Assembly: GCA_026390835.1 (NCBI GenBank)
Contig: JAPLFD010000020.1
Span: 121,544 to 185,543, forward strand
Direction: 5' to 3'
DNA: 64,000 nucleotides
Source: Sphingobacteriales bacterium
GTDB lineage: Bacteria > Bacteroidota > Bacteroidia > Sphingobacteriales > Sphingobacteriaceae
In this document: positions 1-8,497 of the stretch, piece by piece
How positions within the stretch are numbered: the stretch's first letter is position 1
Layout of the letters: every line of letters starts with the position of its first letter
Translations under genes and position numbers: made by a program
The notes under the pieces: model-generated
The model's database searches: none
Seen by the model: the letters and a program-made list of their open reading frames with translations, nothing else
Told to the model about the DNA's origin: nothing

Positions 1-486
1 ACGCTCGATTTTTCGAACGAAGCCCTAGAAGCATCAGAAAAAGGATTTAAGCGCTTGTTACAAGCAGTTGATTTGCTAAATGGCTTGAAGCCGAGCGATC
101 AATCTACCTGCGATGTAGCCGCCTTAAAAGCACGTGGCTATGCGGCTATGAATGATGATTTTAACAGCCCTATTCTTATTGCTGAACTGTTTGAGGCTGT
201 AAAATTGATTAACGGCATAAACGATGGCAAGGTGCAAATCTCTGTAGCCGATTTAGCTAGCCTAAGCCAATTTGTGAAACAAATGGTGTTTGATGTATTG
301 GGTTTACAAGCCGAAGGCAAGGAAGGTACGGAGCTTGCACCATTAATGGATTTAGTTATTAAACTTCGCAACGAAGCAAAAGCGAAACAAGATTACGCTA
401 CTTCCGATAAAATACGCATTGCCTTACAAGAAGCAGGTATTCAGCTAAACGATAGCAAAGAGAGCACTACTTGGACCAAATTATAA
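1..486 (+). CDS. cysS: Cysteinyl-tRNA synthetase, C-terminal part (5' end outside window)
   Basis: The reading frame is open from the first base, so the gene starts upstream of the window; 161 codons remain. The segment matches the C-terminal DALR/helical region of CysRS: NDDFNSPILIAELFEAVK is the usual MNDDFNTP block, and LIKLRNEAKAKQDYATSDKI followed by a short terminal tail (ESTTWTKL) is the usual C-terminal end. CysRS charges tRNA-Cys with cysteine in the cytoplasm. The HIGH and KMSKS motifs lie outside the window, so integrity of the catalytic half cannot be judged. It converges with the downstream minus-strand gene, one base apart, and no terminator hairpin is visible between them. Confidence 0.93.
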   Translation, partial: TLDFSNEALEASEKGFKRLLQAVDLLNGLKPSDQSTCDVAALKARGYAAMNDDFNSPILIAELFEAVKLINGINDGKVQISVADLASLSQFVKQMVFDVLGLQAEGKEGTELAPLMDLVIKLRNEAKAKQDYATSDKIRIALQEAGIQLNDSKESTTWTKL

Positions 487-487
487 T

Positions 488-1162
488 TTATAAGGAATTA
501 TAAAATACAATCAGTCGCATCAGATCTGCTTCGTTTTTTAGGTTAAGCTTCTCCTCGGTTATATAGGCCTCTAATTCGGCTGCATGATTTCCTAAAGCTG
601 CCATTACCTGTTTTTTATCTTTCTTAATTTTTACCGGCACATTGTTTTTGGCTAAGTAGTAGTATTCATCTTCTTTGTAGGTGCGGGTAGTAGTGGCCGA
701 ATTGAATGCACGTTCATCGAAGGGCTGTTTTACACGGCGTTTTAACAATTGCACACTTCCATCGCTTAATACTTGATAAAAACTACTCGTTTTAGTTCTA
801 TCTATAGGGGCAAATCCACTTTTAAATAGGAGCGTTTCATCGCCAATAATTAAGCTAAACTCACTTACTGGTAGGGAAAATTGCAATAAATCGTCGCTCT
901 TGGTATCCTTAAAATACACTTGATCTTTCTCTAAATCGTATTTTAAAAAATCGGCTTTATAGGTGTTACCATTTGTAAACTTTACTAAGCCTTTCAGCCA
1001 CGTTGTAGTAAGCAGCGGAGTTCCCTCTTCTCTTAAATTGCTGCTAGTAAGTAAGGCTCGGTCTTGTTGGTCGAAAACCAATTGCTCTTTTACAGATTGT
1101 GCCTGCAGTGTACTTGCGGCTGCGGCTATCAAAATAAATAGAAAGCTAAATTTTTTCATCAT
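488..1162 (-). CDS. Secreted protein of unknown function, tandem paralogue 2
   Basis: A 224-residue protein with an N-terminal signal peptide (MMKKFSFLFILIAAAASTLQAQ, likely cut after AQ). It is a clear paralogue of the gene just upstream: both have a W-x-x-G-x-V-K-(F/L)-x-N-G-(N/K) segment near residue 55, a (Y/F)FKDxK(S/T)D segment near residue 90, YQVLxDGxxQLLKR, a region ending in V/I-x-I-(K/R)-K-D-K-K, and a C-terminal NLKNExDL...YYNSL. The start ATG overlaps the stop of the upstream gene by one base (TAATG), which suggests translational coupling. I do not recognise a characterised family; it is likely a periplasmic or surface protein. Confidence 0.8.
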   Translation of the reverse strand: MMKKFSFLFILIAAAASTLQAQSVKEQLVFDQQDRALLTSSNLREEGTPLLTTTWLKGLVKFTNGNTYKADFLKYDLEKDQVYFKDTKSDDLLQFSLPVSEFSLIIGDETLLFKSGFAPIDRTKTSSFYQVLSDGSVQLLKRRVKQPFDERAFNSATTTRTYKEDEYYYLAKNNVPVKIKKDKKQVMAALGNHAAELEAYITEEKLNLKNEADLMRLIVFYNSL

Positions 1163-1857
1163 TATAAGGAGTTATAGTATTGAATGAATTGAATTAAATC
1201 TTCTTCATTTTTAAGATTTAACGATTTTTCTTGCAGATAATTTTCTAAAGCACTGCCCTGATTTGCTAAGGCAGCCAATATACTTTTTTTGTCTTTTCTA
1301 ATTCTGATAAGCGTATTGTTGTTGCTAATATAATAGAAGTTAAGCACTTCAAAACTTTTAATTATACTAGCCGAGTTAAAAGGTTTTTCTTCGTTTATTT
1401 TTTTGCTCGTTCTTTTAAGTAGTTGCGTGCCGCCATCAAACAACACTTGGTAATAGTTTTTTTCGGTATTGTCGTCAATGGCTTTATATCCATTTCTGTA
1501 TAAAATTGAAGCCTTATCTTTATCGTTTAGTTTAAATTCTACTACAGGTATTACAAAAGCCAATAGTTGATCGGTTTTAATGTCTTTAAAAAAGAGTTCA
1601 TCCCGTAATAAATTATATTTGAGCTGAACATTGGTATAGCTTTTCCCATTACTAAGCTTTACAGTACCCTCTGTCCAGTTTTCGAACAGGTAAGGGTAAC
1701 CCTTTACATCGGTGTAGTTGATGCCTAAAAATGGTGCGCCTTGATCATTTTGAATAAACTGAGCTTTAGAATGGCTGCTTACACCCAGGTATAAAAGGCA
1801 GGTGATGGCGAACGTTTTTAATGGGGCTTGCATGGTGTTTTTTCCTTTTACTTTCAA
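1162..1857 (-). CDS. Secreted protein of unknown function, tandem paralogue 1
   Basis: A 231-residue protein, first gene of a two-gene unit with the adjacent paralogue. The start used here gives MKVKGKNTMQAPLKTF; an inner ATG at residue 9 gives a more typical signal peptide (MQAPLKTFAITCLLYLGVSSHSKAQ) and may be the true start. Shared blocks with its neighbour include WTEGTVKLSNGKSY, LFFKDIKTDQLLAF and NLKNEEDLIQFIQYYNSL. The pattern of a glycine-containing beta hairpin, a hydrophobic core and a charged C-terminal helix suggests one compact domain. No catalytic motif is seen. Function unknown; probably exported. Confidence 0.78.
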   Translation of the reverse strand: MKVKGKNTMQAPLKTFAITCLLYLGVSSHSKAQFIQNDQGAPFLGINYTDVKGYPYLFENWTEGTVKLSNGKSYTNVQLKYNLLRDELFFKDIKTDQLLAFVIPVVEFKLNDKDKASILYRNGYKAIDDNTEKNYYQVLFDGGTQLLKRTSKKINEEKPFNSASIIKSFEVLNFYYISNNNTLIRIRKDKKSILAALANQGSALENYLQEKSLNLKNEEDLIQFIQYYNSL

Positions 1858-2103
1858 ATATACTGTTTAAACTGATTTGTAAAACAGAGGTTCGTATACT
1901 TCTTGGGATAGTGATTTAAAACAAAGGTTTAATTAGAAATGTTCCCTTTAGGCTAAAAAGTGGTGATGGCTAAAAAAAGGGCACCAATAGAACTCTATTC
2001 TAGCTAGTAAATGAACTAATAAAATGGTTTATTAATAGATGCTTAAGGCATTTATGCCGATAAGCATAATTAGCTTTCCTGAAAAATATACCAATTAAAG
2101 AAT

Positions 2104-3468
2104 CTAATTAGCCAGTGGCGGAGTAGGCCAATCTTGCAAATCTTTACAGGTAAGATATTCCGGATCTATTTTAATGAAGGTGCTTTTTCTACGTTTTTCG
2201 AACCAAGCACTTACCACTTTGTTTACTTCATCATCATAGGCGGCATCCTTAATTTTTGGATAGTCTTGTTCTAAGCTAGCCTTGTGCGGCCCGATTCTCG
2301 ATTTAAGAAATACAAAACGATAACCTTGTTGCCCGGCCGGAGAAACAAAAGAAGTCGGTTTAGAAATGTTACCCACTTTCATGGTATCAATAGTTAAGAA
2401 CAAAGCGGGGTCTATTTTATCGGTAGGGATAAACGTACTTCTGCTTTGTACATTTTCGGCATTCAGCATCATTCCGCCATTAAATTTGGTGTCGTTATCA
2501 TCAGAGTGAAGCGAAGCTGCGGCCGAAAAGTCTAATTTTTTGATACTTACCAAATTATACACACTATCTGCAAGAGCTTTGCAGCGCTCTAAACTAGCAG
2601 GTGTGGGTTCAGTTTTAATTAAAATATGTTGCGCTCTCACTTGTTCGCCTCGGCGTTCCATTACTTTTAGTACGTGAAAGCCATACTCGGTTTCAAACAC
2701 TTGCGACATTTCGCCGGCCTTTATTTTAAAGGCATTGGCAGCAAATTCTTTTACCAACATGGTGCGGTCCATAAAACCCAAATCGCCACCTTCGGTAGCT
2801 GAGCCTAAATCCTGAGAATACAATCTAGCCAAGGTGCCAAAATCTTCTCCACCTTTTATACGTAAACGGAGGGCTTCTACTCTATCTCGGTAGGCTTCTT
2901 TTTCTTTTTTAGTGAGTTTGGGGTAAAGCACTACGGCACCCACCTCTATTTCGGTGTTAAATGAGGGCAGGCTATCTTTTGGAATGCGTTCGAAATATTT
3001 TTTGACATCATCGGGGCTTACCGATACTTTTTCGGAGATAGTACCCTGCATTTTATTAGCCACTAACTGTTCCCGAATATCGGGTCTAATTTCATCTTTA
3101 TATTGTAGTACCGAACGATTTAAAAATTGCTCCAAACGCTCTTGCCCACCAGCACGACTTATCATGGTACGCATTCTACGGCTAATTTCATCGTCAACCT
3201 GCTCTTCGGTAACCATTACCGAATCTATAATGGCTTGTTGGGATAATAATTTCTGCGTTAGTAATTGTTGTAAAAAATAGCATTTTAAGGTTTCATCGGC
3301 AGGGTTGCCTTGGGCCAAGTATTGGGCATATTGCATTTCTAAATCCGATTTTAGGATAATGGCACTACCTACCACGGCAACAACTTTATCCAATGCAACC
3401 TTTTGTGCTTTTGCTACTTGAGCGGTGAGCCCTATGATAATTAAAATAATCCCTGCTATTTTTTTCAT
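2104..3468 (-). CDS. SurA-like periplasmic peptidyl-prolyl isomerase/chaperone
   Basis: A 454-residue exported protein with a clear signal peptide (residues 1-21, ending AKAQ). The layout is that of SurA: an N-terminal chaperone domain (LDKVVAVVGSAIILKSDLE and the following helices, about 22-165), then two parvulin (PpiC) rotamase domains. The first lies at about 175-275 (EIEVGAVV, DFGTLARLYSQD, GGDLGFMDRTMLVKEF, YGFHVLKV), the second at about 280-390 (VRAQHILIKTEPT, DFSAAASLHSDDNDTKFNGG). In this family such proteins escort unfolded outer-membrane proteins across the periplasm. The assignment to the family is firm; orthology to E. coli SurA itself is inferred, since Bacteroidota have several paralogues. 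It is transcribed alone. Confidence 0.88.
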   Translation of the reverse strand: MKKIAGIILIIIGLTAQVAKAQKVALDKVVAVVGSAIILKSDLEMQYAQYLAQGNPADETLKCYFLQQLLTQKLLSQQAIIDSVMVTEEQVDDEISRRMRTMISRAGGQERLEQFLNRSVLQYKDEIRPDIREQLVANKMQGTISEKVSVSPDDVKKYFERIPKDSLPSFNTEIEVGAVVLYPKLTKKEKEAYRDRVEALRLRIKGGEDFGTLARLYSQDLGSATEGGDLGFMDRTMLVKEFAANAFKIKAGEMSQVFETEYGFHVLKVMERRGEQVRAQHILIKTEPTPASLERCKALADSVYNLVSIKKLDFSAAASLHSDDNDTKFNGGMMLNAENVQSRSTFIPTDKIDPALFLTIDTMKVGNISKPTSFVSPAGQQGYRFVFLKSRIGPHKASLEQDYPKIKDAAYDDEVNKVVSAWFEKRRKSTFIKIDPEYLTCKDLQDWPTPPLAN

Positions 3469-3681
3469 TTCTTTATTATGGATGTGTGGATGATGAAGCT
3501 ATTTTTAATTCACCTAACCCGTCGCAAAATTATCAGATATAATCAATTATTTAGCCTAATTGCGTAAAATTAATCGAAAATCTCTTTTGATAACTTCATG
3601 GAGTCCAATTTAGGGCTTTAATTGTAATTATACCTGCTCTTTAACTATTTTTAACAGCTTAGCTTTTCTTATCTTTAGGCC

Positions 3682-4164
3682 ATGTCTTTACTCAGTAACA
3701 ACGTTCAAGCGCTACACATTCTTTTTAATGAAGAGCTGTATGCAATTGGAGACACTAAAGAAAATAATGCACCTCTAGCGTCCATTTCATTTGATTATTT
3801 GGGCGGTAACAATCGATTTTTCTTACTACTGGTTAATTGCCCCAACGAAAAGCACCTAGAAAAACAGCACTTAGATTTACTCTTAAAAATTTTGCAAGCA
3901 AAAGGATTGCAGCAAGAAGATGTAGCTATTTTGAATATAGCCAATCAGCCGCCACTAAATTTTGAGGTTTTACACACTTTTTTCGCTTGTGCTAAAATCT
4001 GTTTGTTCGGCATAGCACCTGCTACCTTGGGCTTGGTCAATACGGCTTCTAACGAACCTTTTACACACGAAGGCGTTCGCGTATTAGCCACCTTTAGCTT
4101 GGCGGAGTTGGAGCAAACGCAACATAAAAAAGTAGCCTTTTGGAATGCAATGAAAGCTTTTTAG
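3682..4164 (+). CDS. Conserved cytoplasmic protein of unknown function upstream of rdgB
   Basis: A 160-residue protein without signal peptide or membrane segment. Visible pieces are a predicted beta strand (NRFFLLLVNCPN), a helix (LDLLLKILQAKGLQQEDVAILNIAN) and a second alpha/beta unit (FFACAKICLFGIAPATLGL). This alternation resembles a small Rossmann-like or uracil-glycosylase-like fold such as the DNA polymerase III psi subunit (HolD), but that resemblance is weak and only a suggestion. It ends in TAG and sits 4 nt ahead of rdgB, so the two are probably one operon. TATCTTTA just upstream is one base from the Bacteroidota -7 consensus. Confidence 0.75.
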   Translation: MSLLSNNVQALHILFNEELYAIGDTKENNAPLASISFDYLGGNNRFFLLLVNCPNEKHLEKQHLDLLLKILQAKGLQQEDVAILNIANQPPLNFEVLHTFFACAKICLFGIAPATLGLVNTASNEPFTHEGVRVLATFSLAELEQTQHKKVAFWNAMKAF

Positions 4165-4168
4165 TTTT

Positions 4169-4747
4169 ATGGATTTGATATTTGCCACCCATAATTCACA
4201 CAAACTCGAAGAAATTCAAGAACTAGTAGCCGACGCAGGAATTCGCTTGCGTAGTTTAACAGATATTGGCTGCCGTGATGAAATTGACGAAATAGGCGAC
4301 ACTTTTGAGGCCAATGCTACCATTAAAAGCAGCTATGTGTTTCAACATTTTGGGTTAAACTGTTTTGCCGACGATTCGGGCTTAGAGGTAGATGCACTAC
4401 ATGGAAAACCGGGTATTTATTCGGCACGTTACTCAGGCAGTAGAGACCCCAAATTAAATTTAGAATTGCTATTGGAGCGTATGCAGTGCCAAACCAACAG
4501 AAAGGCCCGCTTTGTATCGGTAATTTCTTTAGTAATGGATGGGGAAACCCACCTTTTTAGAGGCGAAGTAGAAGGTAACCTAGCTACCGAATGTGCGGGA
4601 GTAGCAGGCTTTGGCTACGATCCTATTTTTATTCCCAATGGCTATGCCTATACGTTTGCGGAAATGAGTTTAGCCGATAAAAATCGAATTTCGCACCGTT
4701 CTAAAGCCTTAGCTCAACTTTTCCAATTCTTAAAAAGTAGAGCTTAA
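4169..4747 (+). CDS. rdgB: Non-canonical purine NTP pyrophosphatase (RdgB/HAM1 family)
   Basis: 192 residues, the normal length for the family. Diagnostic motifs are all present: FATHNSHKLEEIQEL at the N terminus, CFADDSGLEVDAL around residue 68 (the acidic residues that bind metal), the conserved ARYSG block, GFGYDPIFIP around residue 150, and the C-terminal AEMSLADKNRISHRSKAL. The enzyme hydrolyses dITP, ITP and XTP to monophosphates in the cytoplasm, preventing deaminated purines from entering DNA. It follows the 160-aa gene by 4 nt and overlaps the 3' end of the convergent OstA-like gene by 4 bp. Confidence 0.96.
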   Translation: MDLIFATHNSHKLEEIQELVADAGIRLRSLTDIGCRDEIDEIGDTFEANATIKSSYVFQHFGLNCFADDSGLEVDALHGKPGIYSARYSGSRDPKLNLELLLERMQCQTNRKARFVSVISLVMDGETHLFRGEVEGNLATECAGVAGFGYDPIFIPNGYAYTFAEMSLADKNRISHRSKALAQLFQFLKSRA

Positions 4748-6582
4748 TTCTTTTTTAATTTCTTTTTAGGTGCCGTAGTTTGAGTAGTTGGTTTACTAAC
4801 TTCAGCCTTTTTTGGCGGTACTTGGTAGATGCTCGGAATAATAGATTCTTTAGAAAGAGGCCTATCCTTTGGTTTCCAAATAAAGCCCTCTAATAGTTCT
4901 TTATCTTTCTCAAGCTTATCCATTGGATTATACACCATTTCTGGTTTTTTGATAAAATAAATATCATTAAGGCTATTTTTTCCAAATAAGATTTTAATCC
5001 GGCTACTAACCGAGCGGTTCATACCCGAGTAGCTACCGTCTTCTTCTTTTAAGAAATACACACTCTCCGAATTGCCATCGGCAAATAAGCGTTCTAGTGT
5101 ATTGTTTTTAAAGTAGCCAGCCATCAGCTTGCCTCGTACTTGGTTAAATTTTGTTGAGTCGCCCTCGGTATTGGCAATAAAGCCCTTGGTGTTGAGTAGC
5201 ATTTTATTCAACTGCCTTTTTTTTAGTTGCAAGTAAATGGTATCGGCACTTAATTGCGATCCCTGGGTCCAAACCATTGGATTGCTATAGCACCGCATAA
5301 TAGAATCGGTATAATTAAAATAGAGCGAATCGGCCCTGGCCTGCAAATCAGATTTAAACACCTTAACGTGATGGTAGGCCAATAAAGTCCGCGTTTTTAC
5401 CGTATCTAAATTAGCCTCTTCGGGTATCTTTTGTAGCAAAGTTGAAGCTTGTTTTTTAGCGGCCTTGTCAGCTTGTTTTTCTTCTTTTTTGCTAGAGGCT
5501 TCAGCAGGATCTGTAACTACTTTTTGAGGGGTATTGTTGCTATCCTCCTCCGGTATACCGGTGTCTGTGGTGGTAACCTTTTCCGTTTCAGCCATAATTT
5601 CCAAATCATTTTTAGGCTCCATCATAGCTAAGGGCTTCAAATTCCTTCGCAGTACCACCCTGCTTAATAGGGTATCGGCAGTTAGCCAAATAGAATCCAC
5701 CCCGGTCGAATCATTCTCGGTGCTTAAAATAATATAGGCATTTTGGGTAACTAAAGTACTCTCATCCGCTTTTCTATAAATACCCAAATTTCCTTTCAGT
5801 ATAATTTTGTCGGCGGTATCAATAAACACAATGTTTTTAACAGCTCGTCCATAACCACGTTTGCCATCGTAAAACAAACTATCGCCAGTGAGGCTTTTGC
5901 TGCCTTGCGTGTATAAATTATTTTTGCCAAACTTGGCTTGGTCATAAATGGTATTGTATTCCCCATTTTCAGTATAAAGCGTATCGTCTTTCCCCTTAAT
6001 TTTTGTAGGGCCATAGAAATAAGAAATTTTGGTGCCCGTATTATAACGGAGCGTATCCGATTTTATAGTGCTATTGGGTGATGTAACCAGCACATCGCGG
6101 CGAAAATAGGCATCTCTACTATTGGCAAAATAGTACCCATTTTTACTCGTCAATACGTTTTTGCCATTTACAATTTTACCCCCTCCGTTATAGGTGCCAA
6201 TACGGGTTCCCAAGTTATAGGTGAGGTATTCGGTAGTTAAAACCGCATCGCCATCAACCATACGCACGCGGCGTGTAAGCAAGGCAATTTTGGTATTGCC
6301 ATTGTAGTTTAGCGTATCCGAATAAATGATAGTGCCACTCATTTGTGTAATTACTACATTGCCAAAGGCATCAAAAGTGTTTTGGGCTTGATTAAATAAG
6401 GCACTATCTGCAGATAGCGTAGAGCCATCTTGCGAAAAAACGGGGCGAATTACTTTTAATAAATCTACATTGGGCATGCCAATTACTTTTACCGACGATA
6501 CCAATTGTACCCTAGACTTTTGCTGGCTTTTAGCAGCTAGCACCAGACCTAGTAGTAAGAAAGTGAATACGAGTTTTTTCAC
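4744..6582 (-). CDS. OstA/LptA-like envelope protein
   Basis: A 612-residue exported protein with a signal peptide (MKKLVFTFLLLGLVLAAKSQ). From about residue 45 to 330 it is built from repeating beta units of the OstA/LptA type, of the form 'Y.S.DSALFN...N..DAFGNVVI.Q..GT.IYSDTLNYN', repeated as DTLRYN, DSLFYDG and similar. LPS-transport proteins use such units as a beta-jellyroll groove for lipid A. Around residues 340-385 there is a Lys/Glu-rich spacer that interrupts the repeats, then further OstA units (ADSLYFNYTDSIM, LSADTIYLQL), ending in a lysine-rich tail. It probably acts in LPS or lipid transport across the periplasm, but is larger than E. coli LptA. Confidence 0.82.
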   Translation of the reverse strand: MKKLVFTFLLLGLVLAAKSQQKSRVQLVSSVKVIGMPNVDLLKVIRPVFSQDGSTLSADSALFNQAQNTFDAFGNVVITQMSGTIIYSDTLNYNGNTKIALLTRRVRMVDGDAVLTTEYLTYNLGTRIGTYNGGGKIVNGKNVLTSKNGYYFANSRDAYFRRDVLVTSPNSTIKSDTLRYNTGTKISYFYGPTKIKGKDDTLYTENGEYNTIYDQAKFGKNNLYTQGSKSLTGDSLFYDGKRGYGRAVKNIVFIDTADKIILKGNLGIYRKADESTLVTQNAYIILSTENDSTGVDSIWLTADTLLSRVVLRRNLKPLAMMEPKNDLEIMAETEKVTTTDTGIPEEDSNNTPQKVVTDPAEASSKKEEKQADKAAKKQASTLLQKIPEEANLDTVKTRTLLAYHHVKVFKSDLQARADSLYFNYTDSIMRCYSNPMVWTQGSQLSADTIYLQLKKRQLNKMLLNTKGFIANTEGDSTKFNQVRGKLMAGYFKNNTLERLFADGNSESVYFLKEEDGSYSGMNRSVSSRIKILFGKNSLNDIYFIKKPEMVYNPMDKLEKDKELLEGFIWKPKDRPLSKESIIPSIYQVPPKKAEVSKPTTQTTAPKKKLKKN

Positions 6583-6632
6583 CTTACAAAATTAGTTTTT
6601 TGGCTAAGGATATTAATAAATAAATTTGGATA

Positions 6633-7970
6633 ATGTTAAGCACCGAAAAATTCACCCAGTTTATACAACAAAACGCACTTTTTTATCCAGAAGAGCGTGT
6701 TTTGCTGGCACTAAGTGGTGGTAAAGATTCGGTACTCATGGCTCATTTATACAAGGCCGCTGGCTATCGCTTCGGCTTGGCGCATGCAAATTTTGGCTTA
6801 CGGGCCGCCGAATCGGATGAAGATGAACGCTTCTGCGAAGAGCTAGCCAAGCAGTTGGATGTGCCTTTTTATAGTACCCGTTTTCAAACTGAAGCCTATG
6901 CCCAAGCCGAGCAACTTTCTATTCAAATGGCTGCCCGCGAACTTCGCTACCAGTGGTTAGAACACCTGAGGCAAAGCGAAGGCTACCACTACGTTGCGGT
7001 AGCCCACCATCAAAACGATAGTGTAGAAACCATCCTACTAAATTTGGTACGGGGAACCGGCGTAAGCGGTTTGCACGGCATTTTGCCCAAACGAGATTTT
7101 TTAATTCGGCCGCTTTTGTATCTTAAAAGAGAAGATGTAGATGCGCTGGTAGCACAAGAAGGTTTCTTGTTTCAAGAAGATTCCTCCAACCAATCTGTAA
7201 AATACGCACGCAATAAATTAAGGCACGAAGTGGTGCCGGTGCTCAAAGAACTAAACCCATCTTTAGAACATACCTTTGAGCAAAACGCCCGCAGAATGGC
7301 CGAATTGGAAGCGCTATTGCACCAACATGTAGCCGAACTGCATGCGCAACTTTTTGAAACAACTGCTGATGGGACTTTGCGCATTGCCCTAGCTCCCTTA
7401 AAAACACTCCTTCCGCAAAAAACGTTGTTGTTCGAATTGTTTAAACCCTACGGATTTACCGAATCGGTATTGGCCGATTTATGCGCCAGCTGGAATGGCC
7501 ACGCCGGCAAAGTGTTTCAGTCGGCAACACACGAGCTCTTGCTCGACCGCGATTGCTTGTACCTGAGCAGTGCCCTTTCGACAAGCCCGCTAGCCACAAC
7601 GGTGCAGTCCAATCAAACTGAGATCAGCTGGAACAAGCAGCACTATACGGTACAGAACATCGATATTGCCGACTTCGTGTTAGAAAAAACAAATCAAAAA
7701 GCGCAACTAAATGCCGACTTGTTGGTGTATCCTTTGGTACTGCGTTCTTGGCAGGTGGGCGATTGCTACCAACCCTTGGGCATGCAGGGTCAAAAGAAAT
7801 TGAGCGACTTATTTATCGAGCATAAAATTCCTCGAAATCAAAAAGACAGCACCTTGGTCCTACAAAATGGCAACGGCGATATTTTGTGGGTAGCCGGTAT
7901 GCGCATACACGAACGTTATAAAGTTGACTCGAACACTAAAAAAGTGCTTATATTAGCACCTAACGCTTAA
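6633..7970 (+). CDS. tilS: tRNA(Ile)-lysidine synthase
   Basis: 445 residues. The N-terminal PP-loop ATPase domain has the signature LALSGGKDSVLMAHL (SGGKDS at residues 28-33), followed by HANFGLR, AHHQNDSVETILLNLVRGTG and the RPLL(Y)LKREDV and FQEDSSNQSVKYARNKLRHEVVP blocks that contact tRNA. The C-terminal TilS_C domain is visible as RSWQVGDCYQPLGMQGQKK plus KIPRNQKDS. The enzyme converts C34 of the CAU-anticodon tRNA-Ile to lysidine so that it reads AUA. It is divergent from the OstA-like gene (50 bp apart) and followed at 3 nt by the small membrane protein gene. Confidence 0.96.
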   Translation: MLSTEKFTQFIQQNALFYPEERVLLALSGGKDSVLMAHLYKAAGYRFGLAHANFGLRAAESDEDERFCEELAKQLDVPFYSTRFQTEAYAQAEQLSIQMAARELRYQWLEHLRQSEGYHYVAVAHHQNDSVETILLNLVRGTGVSGLHGILPKRDFLIRPLLYLKREDVDALVAQEGFLFQEDSSNQSVKYARNKLRHEVVPVLKELNPSLEHTFEQNARRMAELEALLHQHVAELHAQLFETTADGTLRIALAPLKTLLPQKTLLFELFKPYGFTESVLADLCASWNGHAGKVFQSATHELLLDRDCLYLSSALSTSPLATTVQSNQTEISWNKQHYTVQNIDIADFVLEKTNQKAQLNADLLVYPLVLRSWQVGDCYQPLGMQGQKKLSDLFIEHKIPRNQKDSTLVLQNGNGDILWVAGMRIHERYKVDSNTKKVLILAPNA

Positions 7971-7973
7971 GCT

Positions 7974-8453
7974 ATGAGTTTACCAAGTACCTATATCGAA
8001 AAACAATACCTCGGCCGCGATTATAACCGCATCAGCATTCGTATGGTGATGGCCTTGTTTTGTTTTGCCGCCTATTATTTTTCTGAAAATGATGCCAATG
8101 CCGAATTATTTTTGGTGGTAGGCTTCGGCATTTTGGTATTGTCTATTTTGATGATGTTTTTGATGCATTTCAGAACACGCATACAAAACAAGAGCATTTT
8201 GCTCGATGGGTTATGGACTACCAAATTGGTAAAAATAGATTTAAATAGCATTGTAAAAGTAGAGCGCCAGCCCTACAGCCGCTATTTCATTAACAACCCG
8301 GTATACAATTTGCATAAAAATGGCACCATTCGTTTTTATGCCGGCGGCAAGGATGCCATTTACCTCACCGATAAAGACAATTTAGTGTACGTAGTGGGTA
8401 GCCAACACCCCAACGAATTGTTGCTGGCTGTTAAAGAGGCCCTCAAAAAATAA
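7974..8453 (+). CDS. Small membrane protein of unknown function
   Basis: 159 residues. Two adjacent hydrophobic segments (about 21-38, MVMALFCFAAYYF, and 47-66, LFLVVGFGILVLSILMMFLM) form a hairpin in the inner membrane. They are followed by a soluble region of about 95 residues that looks beta-rich (SILLDGLWTTKLVKIDLNSI, GTIRFYAGGKDAIYLTDKDN, YVVGSQHPNELLLAV), like a PH-like domain. This architecture recurs in Bacteroidota hypothetical proteins. It sits 3 nt after tilS and is probably co-transcribed. No enzymatic motif is visible; the function is unknown. Confidence 0.78.
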   Translation: MSLPSTYIEKQYLGRDYNRISIRMVMALFCFAAYYFSENDANAELFLVVGFGILVLSILMMFLMHFRTRIQNKSILLDGLWTTKLVKIDLNSIVKVERQPYSRYFINNPVYNLHKNGTIRFYAGGKDAIYLTDKDNLVYVVGSQHPNELLLAVKEALKK

Positions 8454-8497
8454 CACCCCATCCGTTTCCGAATGAGGTGCATCTTTAAATTTTTCGC

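Noticed and set aside
8454..8490. Terminator between the small membrane protein and the oxygenase gene
   Set aside because: The hairpin CACCCCATCCG/CGAATGAGGTG has two mismatches and no clean T-run; too weak to list.
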